Source: Hadersleviella sp041745395
GTDB taxonomy: Bacteria > Chloroflexota > Anaerolineae > Promineifilales > Promineifilaceae
NCBI GenBank assembly: GCA_041745395.1
Contig: JBGTIZ010000006.1
Location: 1 to 6,686, forward strand
Length of the DNA stretch: 6,686 nt
Direction: 5' to 3'
Both the position numbers and the translations under genes were made by a program. How positions within the stretch are numbered: position 1 is the first letter of the stretch; each line of letters begins with the position of its first letter. The notes below the pieces were generated by a model, which saw only the letters and a list, made by a program, of their open reading frames with translations, ran no database searches and had not been told where the DNA came from. Positions 1 through 6,686 of the stretch are shown one piece after another.

Positions 1-332
1 CGGCGCAGGGAGCGATGGGTCTGGCGCGTGGACAGCCCTAGCCGCAAACCGACCTCTTTCACGGTCAGCCCCTCGACGTAATGCAACTGCAACAGGCTAT
101 ATAAACGGGCGTCTGCCGTTTGCAGGGAAACGTCTGGCCCGGGGCTGAGCGATTCGATGCTTTTGATGATCTCGCGCCGCAGATGATGGCCGTCGGTGTC
201 GCTGGCTCTCTGCTTGGTGGGCGCGAGGCGGGCGGCGAGGGGATGGGTTTGCAGGTAGGAAAAGTCGTACAAATGCTCGAGCACTTGCTTGACGTCGTTG
301 GTGAATTCGGGGGGTAAGGAAGCTGGGGTCAT
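1..332 (-). CDS. N-terminal part of a protein with a sigma-region-4-like helix-turn-helix (C-terminus beyond window)
   Basis: An open frame starts at ATG 332 and runs without a stop to the window edge, giving 110 visible residues. Residues 14-35 look helical (VLEHLYDFSYLQTHPLA). Residues 36-50 are a polar linker, and residues 51-62 are helical (LRREIIKSIESL). Residues 75-110 resemble sigma-70 region 4 or LuxR-type HTH: RLYSLLQLHYVEGLTVKEVG is followed by LRLGLSTRQTHRSLR, the usual 'grow by recruitment, skip to next helix, recognition helix' pattern. It is therefore likely a cytoplasmic DNA-binding protein, but the missing C-terminus decides the class; a fused ATPase, kinase or other sensor domain is possible. 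The start was chosen because it is the first ATG of the open frame and a good promoter lies just upstream. There is no Shine-Dalgarno; the four bases before ATG are CCCC. It follows the kinase pair on the same strand after a 273-bp spacer, so it may have its own promoter. No palindromic decamer copies occur in it. Confidence 0.75.
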   Translation of the reverse strand, partial: MTPASLPPEFTNDVKQVLEHLYDFSYLQTHPLAARLAPTKQRASDTDGHHLRREIIKSIESLSPGPDVSLQTADARLYSLLQLHYVEGLTVKEVGLRLGLSTRQTHRSLR

Positions 333-337
333 GGGGA

Positions 338-366
338 ATTGTAAATGGTAAATTGTGAATTGTGAA
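338..366 (-). promoter_or_regulatory. Sigma70-like promoter for the HTH gene, placed for a leaderless or near-leaderless mRNA
   Basis: On the minus strand the -35 candidate TTCACA (366-361, 5 of 6 to TTGACA) is separated by exactly 17 bases from TACAAT (343-338, 5 of 6 to TATAAT). Only five bases lie between the -10 box and ATG 332, so a normal initiation point would fall at or next to the start codon. The absence of a Shine-Dalgarno agrees with this. Caution: the -35 lies inside a heptamer repeat that supplies TTCACA every seven bases, so a good match in correct phase is easier to get by chance. Confidence 0.5.
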
Positions 367-375
367 TTGTGAATG
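351..375. repeat. AATTGTG heptamer tandem repeat (about 3.5 copies)
   Basis: Three head-to-tail copies of AATTGTG occupy 351-371 and a partial fourth (AATG) follows to 375. A diverged AATTGTAAATGGTA unit precedes them at 337-350. The tract lies directly upstream of the HTH start codon and supplies the -35 element of the promoter candidate there. It may be a replication-slippage product or part of a genome-wide intergenic repeat; one window cannot separate these. Confidence 0.8.
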
Positions 376-538
376 AAGCCTCTCGGTTCACTATTGCTGA
401 GCGACCTGACAAAAGGATGAAGGAAGAGGGAAGAAGGAAGAAAATGAGCGGGTCTTCTCTTTGCTTCTCTGCATCTTAGCGAGAGTCCCTTGAAAAAAGG
501 ACGAATGAAGAGTGACAAATGTCGATGTGTCCAGAGGC

Positions 539-592
539 CACTCAGCACTCATCGCTCATCGCTCAGCACTTTTTCCAGTAGGCTCATCGCTG
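539..592. repeat. Interspersed CTCAGCACT / CTCATCG word repeat
   Basis: Within 54 bases the words CTCAGCACT and CTCATCGCT recur: CTCAGCACT at 541 and again at 562, CTCATCGCT at 548 and 555 in tandem, and GCTCATCGCTGG at 581. They are direct, not inverted, so they form no obvious hairpin. The tract begins 14 bases past the kinase stop codon. The pattern looks like local duplication of short words, the same style as the heptamer tract at the other end of this spacer. Confidence 0.65.
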
Positions 593-605
593 GCTAACGA
601 ACTGT

Positions 606-2744
606 CTACTTCAACACGGCCGTGGTGGCCTGCAACAAACGCAACACTTCGGCGGGTGTCCACGGCTGGGTGCGGTGGAAAACAAGCTGGGTCGCCTGCT
701 GGGTCACGCGGTCTTCACTGTAGCTGGTGGCCGTGAGCAAAATCACGGGCACAGCCTGTAACTGCGGGTCATCTTGCATGGCGTTTAGCACGCCAAAGCC
801 GTCGAGGCCGGGCATCATCAAATCGAGAATAACGGCGTCTGGCTGTTGCTCACGCATGGCTAGCAGGCCGCTTTCGCCGTCATAGGCGACGCGCACGCGA
901 AGCGGATGTGAACCAGCATTTAGGCCGCGCTCGACCAGTTGGCACATGCCCACGTTGTCATCAATGACCAGCACTTCGGCCACGGACGGCAGGTCGTTCA
1001 AAATGTGCCACAGCCGTTCAAAGTTGAGCGGCTTGCGCAGGCTGGCCACGACGCCGAGGGTTTGCGCCAGCCAAGCGTGGCTGGGCAGGGAGCAGAAAAA
1101 GAGGGGCAACTGGGGCGGCAAGTCAGCCAGCGCGACGGGGTCGGGCAGGTGGCCGGGGGGCACGTTCCACACCACGGCCGTGGGATGATGCGTTTGCACG
1201 GCCGTGGGTAACTGCGCCCCACTCTCCACCGACACCACGGCAAAATCAGCCAAGCTATTTCCAATAATGGTCGCCACATGCTGGTCTGCATCTACCACGA
1301 GCAGACGAGGCGGCGTTTGTGCCCGCCCTGGCTCAATCTCGCGGGTGCGGGTCAGGCGCATGGGTCGATTTTCTGTTTCGGGCAGGGGCAGGGTAAAGGA
1401 GAAGGTCGAGCCGCGCCCCGGCTCGCTTTCAACCCACACACGGCCGTGGTGCGCCTCGACAAAGCGGCGGCAAATGGCTAAACCCAGCCCCGCCCCCGTG
1501 TAGCCTCGCGCCAGCGAATGATCTACCTGAAAAAACTCTTCAAACAGGTGCGCTTGTTTATCCATAGCAATACCCGGGCCGGTGTCCCGCACGCTAATTT
1601 GCACGTAGCCGCTCACGGCCGTGGTCGTGGCCGAAATCGTGACCGTGCCGCTGGTCGTAAAACGACGCGCATTGTTGAGCAAGTTGAGAATCACTTGGCG
1701 GATGCGGGTGGGGTCGAGGTTGAGCGTGGGCAATTGAGGGGGCAGGTCTAAGACCAAAGACACGGCCGTGCCCTGAAACAGATTAGAGACAATGCCCGCC
1801 GAATCGGTAATGAGCGAAAACAGGGGCGTTTGTTCACGGTGCAGGGTGAAGCCCGTCATTTCAAAATTAGAGAGCAACAGAATATCGTCAATCATGCCTA
1901 GCAGGTGACGGCTGTTGCGATAAATTTGGCTGATGTCCCGATACAGTTTGGGTGACCAAGCCATGTCGCCGTACACCTCGGGCGAGAGGTACATTACCTC
2001 GCTAAAGCCAAGAATGATGCTGAGCGGGGTGCGTAGCTCATGGCTAATATTGGCCGCAAATTGCTCTTTGGCGCGTTGCGCCTCGCTGGCCTGCCGTTGC
2101 GCCAGCCGTAGCTCCCGCTCGGTGTCTTCCCGAATGGTGTTGGCAAGCTGGAGCGATTTCACCGCGCGGCGCAGTTCGGCCTGCTGGGCACTGTTGTGCC
2201 GCAGAAGTTCTTCCGCTTGGCGATGGGCGTTCCAGACCCACATGAGGGCGGTATAGAGGGTGCGCAGGGCGAGCCACGCGGTAATCAGGCTGATGAGCAG
2301 GGTGGTGAGCAGGCCGTTGAGTGGATAGTCGCGCCAGCCGCTTTGCACGGCCCACACGGCCGTGGCCGCCACCACCAGCGCGGTAATAAATTCGGTGCGG
2401 TTAACAAGCATGGCACTGCTGAAAATCAAGACGGCGCCCATAAAAGGCACCCACACGGCGGGAAAGAGCCACATCGCCCCAAGCAAGAGAGCGGTGTGGC
2501 CCCACACCAGCACATGCCGCGCCAAGGCCAGCCGCTGGCCAGACCAGTAAAGGGCGACCCCACCCACGGCCGTGAAGGCCAGCCAGTAAAAAAACAGCCC
2601 CAGGTGGCTCTCGGGCGGCGCGTCGAAGAAGATGATCATCGTCTGGGCAATGACGATGGTCAGCAGACCGAGCTGAACCACGAGTTGCGCCCGCAGGTCA
2701 TCGAGGTTAAGGCGTAGGGCGTTGGTTTCGGGGTTGGGAGCCAT
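606..2744 (-). CDS. Membrane hybrid sensor histidine kinase with two atypical C-terminal receivers (712 aa)
   Basis: It is probably an inner-membrane sensor that autophosphorylates on histidine. About six hydrophobic segments are visible (roughly 21-40, 47-67, 73-94, 97-114, 117-134, 143-167), with almost no extracytoplasmic domain, so it likely senses through the membrane or a membrane-soluble cue. A helical linker (170-230) leads to HisKA with SHELRTP, His235 being the phosphoacceptor. HATPase_c follows with N-box Asn354-Asn358, DTGPGI (387-392) and GAGLGL (417-422), so the catalytic core looks intact. Receiver 1 (about 479-583) keeps Asp485 and Asp487 and Lys571, but the phosphoacceptor region reads VVWNVPP, with no aspartate. 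Receiver 2 (about 589-707) has Asp595/Asp596, Asp641 in LDLMMPG and Thr671, but the conserved switch lysine is replaced by Gln693 (RTQPW). There is no HPt domain. ATG 2744 is the first start in frame, preceded by C8 and no Shine-Dalgarno. It lies 56 bp after the upstream kinase and is probably co-transcribed with it. Eight perfect CACGGCCGTG copies lie inside. Confidence 0.93.
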   Translation of the reverse strand: MAPNPETNALRLNLDDLRAQLVVQLGLLTIVIAQTMIIFFDAPPESHLGLFFYWLAFTAVGGVALYWSGQRLALARHVLVWGHTALLLGAMWLFPAVWVPFMGAVLIFSSAMLVNRTEFITALVVAATAVWAVQSGWRDYPLNGLLTTLLISLITAWLALRTLYTALMWVWNAHRQAEELLRHNSAQQAELRRAVKSLQLANTIREDTERELRLAQRQASEAQRAKEQFAANISHELRTPLSIILGFSEVMYLSPEVYGDMAWSPKLYRDISQIYRNSRHLLGMIDDILLLSNFEMTGFTLHREQTPLFSLITDSAGIVSNLFQGTAVSLVLDLPPQLPTLNLDPTRIRQVILNLLNNARRFTTSGTVTISATTTAVSGYVQISVRDTGPGIAMDKQAHLFEEFFQVDHSLARGYTGAGLGLAICRRFVEAHHGRVWVESEPGRGSTFSFTLPLPETENRPMRLTRTREIEPGRAQTPPRLLVVDADQHVATIIGNSLADFAVVSVESGAQLPTAVQTHHPTAVVWNVPPGHLPDPVALADLPPQLPLFFCSLPSHAWLAQTLGVVASLRKPLNFERLWHILNDLPSVAEVLVIDDNVGMCQLVERGLNAGSHPLRVRVAYDGESGLLAMREQQPDAVILDLMMPGLDGFGVLNAMQDDPQLQAVPVILLTATSYSEDRVTQQATQLVFHRTQPWTPAEVLRLLQATTAVLK

Positions 2745-2800
2745 GGGGGGGGAGTAAGGGAGCGTAAGAGAGTACAGGAGTCAGGGAGGAGTCTTACACC
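2745..2800. other. 56-bp intergenic spacer with a C8 run before the kinase start
   Basis: On the coding (minus) strand this spacer is pyrimidine-rich and ends in eight consecutive C residues (2752-2745) touching ATG 2744. No Shine-Dalgarno-like purine run is present, and I see no hairpin or terminator, so co-transcription of the two kinases is the simplest reading. Translation of the second kinase would then start by coupling or by a Shine-Dalgarno-independent route. The homopolymer could vary in length by slippage without altering the protein frame. Confidence 0.6.
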
Positions 2801-6433
<3,633 letters not shown>

Positions 6434-6545
6434 GCCTTCAATGATACACGATAGGGGTAAGAAGGGAAAAGGCGGGGAGAGGGGGAAGAGCGTGAAAAAA
6501 ACCACGGCCGTGTGCCCAAGCATGAAGCGAACACATGGGTCATAC
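6434..6545. other. Spacer between terminator and kinase start, pyrimidine-rich on the coding strand
   Basis: These bases separate the hydrolase terminator from the kinase ATG. Read on the minus strand they hold an alternative ATG (6523), the decamer CACGGCCGTG (6512-6503) followed by seven T residues (6502-6496), then a long C/T tract (about 6490-6451) and the -10 candidate. No other gene is visible. If translation starts at 6523 instead, this stretch encodes a hydrophobic, proline-rich 30-residue extension. Confidence 0.5.
6441..6469 (-). promoter_or_regulatory. Weak promoter candidate for the kinase operon
   Basis: On the minus strand TATCAT (6446-6441, 5 of 6 to TATAAT) lies seven bases before ATG 6433. 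With 17-bp spacing, the -35 position holds TTTCCC (6469-6464), a poor match of three of six. Initiation from this -10 would fall on or next to the ATG, giving a leaderless mRNA, as also suggested for the HTH gene. A GAAGG just before ATG is too close (one base) to be a normal Shine-Dalgarno. A terminator at 6581-6546 isolates the operon from upstream, so some promoter is needed between 6545 and 6434. Confidence 0.3.
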
Positions 6546-6581
6546 AAAAAAGGGCGAAGCAGTCCCCCAACCGCTTCGCCC
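6546..6581 (-). terminator. Rho-independent terminator of the hydrolase gene
   Basis: On the minus strand a perfect 9-bp stem GGGCGAAGC / GCTTCGCCC (6581-6573 and 6560-6552) encloses a 12-base loop and is followed at once by six T residues (6551-6546). It begins 21 bases after the hydrolase stop codon. The plus strand has no T-run beyond the stem, so the signal is directional. It marks the boundary between the hydrolase transcript and the kinase operon. Confidence 0.88.
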
Positions 6582-6602
6582 CTCGCCCCTCGCACTTTAT
6601 TA

Positions 6603-6686
6603 TTAACCCAAAAGCGCGTGAAAATGGTGATTAAATTCCTCGAGCTTCTCCACAAACGGCGAGTGACCCGTATCCGCCATAACCAC
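6603..6686 (-). CDS. C-terminal end of an alpha/beta-hydrolase-fold protein (N-terminus beyond window)
   Basis: Only the last 27 codons and the stop TAA (6605-6603) are present. The visible end reads ADTGHSPFVEKLEEFNHHF, then HALLG. This matches the family's usual C-terminus: a Gly-His-Ser motif in which the histidine (codon 6665-6663) would be the catalytic triad His, then an 'E.P.EFN' helix ending the domain. The substrate cannot be told from this piece; such proteins include esterases, lipases, haloperoxidase-like and other hydrolases. A terminator follows 21 bases downstream, so this is the last gene of its transcript. The assignment rests on a short motif but a characteristic one. Confidence 0.7.
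   Translation of the reverse strand: MVMADTGHSPFVEKLEEFNHHFHALLG

Larger units (their letters stand above)
333..605. other. Non-coding spacer of short degenerate repeat words between the membrane kinase and the HTH gene
   Basis: I find no convincing gene in these 273 bases. From left to right they hold: the promoter and AATTGTG heptamers (337-375); a CTGAGCGACCTGACAAAAGG segment (394-415); a purine tract built from GGAAGA/GAAGGA words (412-447); a pyrimidine tract rich in TTCTCT (454-472); an imperfect hairpin GTCC-CTT/AAA-GGAC (485-502); GACGAATGAAGAGTGACAAATG-like words (501-521); and CTCATCG/CTCAGCAC words (540-591). No strong terminator follows the kinase stop at 606. The kinase transcript may therefore read on into the HTH gene or end by a factor-dependent route. 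Confidence 0.7.

Noticed and set aside
485..502. Imperfect hairpin GTCC-CTT/AAA-GGAC as terminator of the kinase operon
   Set aside because: The stem is short with a mismatch, the T-run lies within the structure rather than after it, and it is over 100 bases past the stop.
539..592. Short repeated words as a CRISPR array
   Set aside because: Units are 7-9 bases with no constant-length spacers and no palindromic repeat of 24-37 bases; no cas gene is present.
2196..2717. Long open frame on the plus strand (173 codons) opposite the membrane kinase
   Set aside because: It lies wholly antisense to the kinase's membrane and linker region, its translation is low-complexity and rich in His, Gly, Gln and Pro, and no family features show. 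It is an antisense shadow in GC-rich DNA, as are the other plus-strand frames here.
6496..6512. Palindrome followed by seven T residues as a second terminator
   Set aside because: The decamer alone can form at most a three-pair stem with a GGCC loop, and flanking bases do not extend it. It is one of the dispersed palindromes that happens to precede a T-run.
6434..6655. Full-length open frame of the large kinase starting at 6655
   Set aside because: It would overlap the hydrolase coding end in another frame and run through a strong terminator, and the extra sequence has no domain. The start at 6433, or possibly 6523, is better.

Overview
The window reads as a bacterial chromosome segment in which every gene I can support lies on the minus strand, so transcription runs from right to left. 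No marker gene fixes the lineage. The candidate is Chloroflexota (Anaerolineae/Ardenticatenia-like). The grounds are large hybrid histidine kinases with tandem, partly degenerate receivers, starts with no usable Shine-Dalgarno, and spacers made of short degenerate repeat words. This is inference from style, with low to moderate confidence.

Layout, in order of transcription. (1) 6686-6603: the last 27 codons of an alpha/beta-hydrolase-like protein, followed by a clear intrinsic terminator (6581-6546). (2) 6540-6434: a spacer with a pyrimidine-rich coding strand, one copy of a palindromic decamer and a weak promoter candidate placed for a leaderless transcript. (3) 6433-2801: a 1210-residue soluble hybrid histidine kinase (GAF-like, PAS, PAS, HisKA, HATPase, degenerate receiver, intact receiver, HPt). 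(4) 2800-2745: a 56-bp spacer ending in eight C residues directly before the next ATG. (5) 2744-606: a 712-residue membrane hybrid histidine kinase (about six TM helices, HisKA, HATPase, two non-canonical receivers, no HPt). (6) 605-333: a non-coding spacer of short repeat words whose last part forms a good sigma70-like promoter. (7) 332-1: the start of a protein with a sigma-region-4-like helix-turn-helix, cut by the window edge.

The two kinases are probably co-transcribed. The soluble one carries a full His-Asp-His phosphorelay. The membrane one has a standard kinase core but receivers lacking key residues and no HPt, so it may use a partner for output. The adjacent HTH gene could be regulated with them or be an output, but nothing in the sequence proves that.

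The most unusual signal is not a gene. The perfect palindrome CACGGCCGTG occurs 18 times between 615 and 6512, against far less than one expected by chance. Almost all coding copies are read in one phase (ACG GCC GTG, Thr-Ala-Val). This resembles the highly iterated palindromes (HIP1) of cyanobacteria, with a different sequence. I see no phage, transposon, CRISPR array, RNA gene or recognisable new defence or biosynthetic system.
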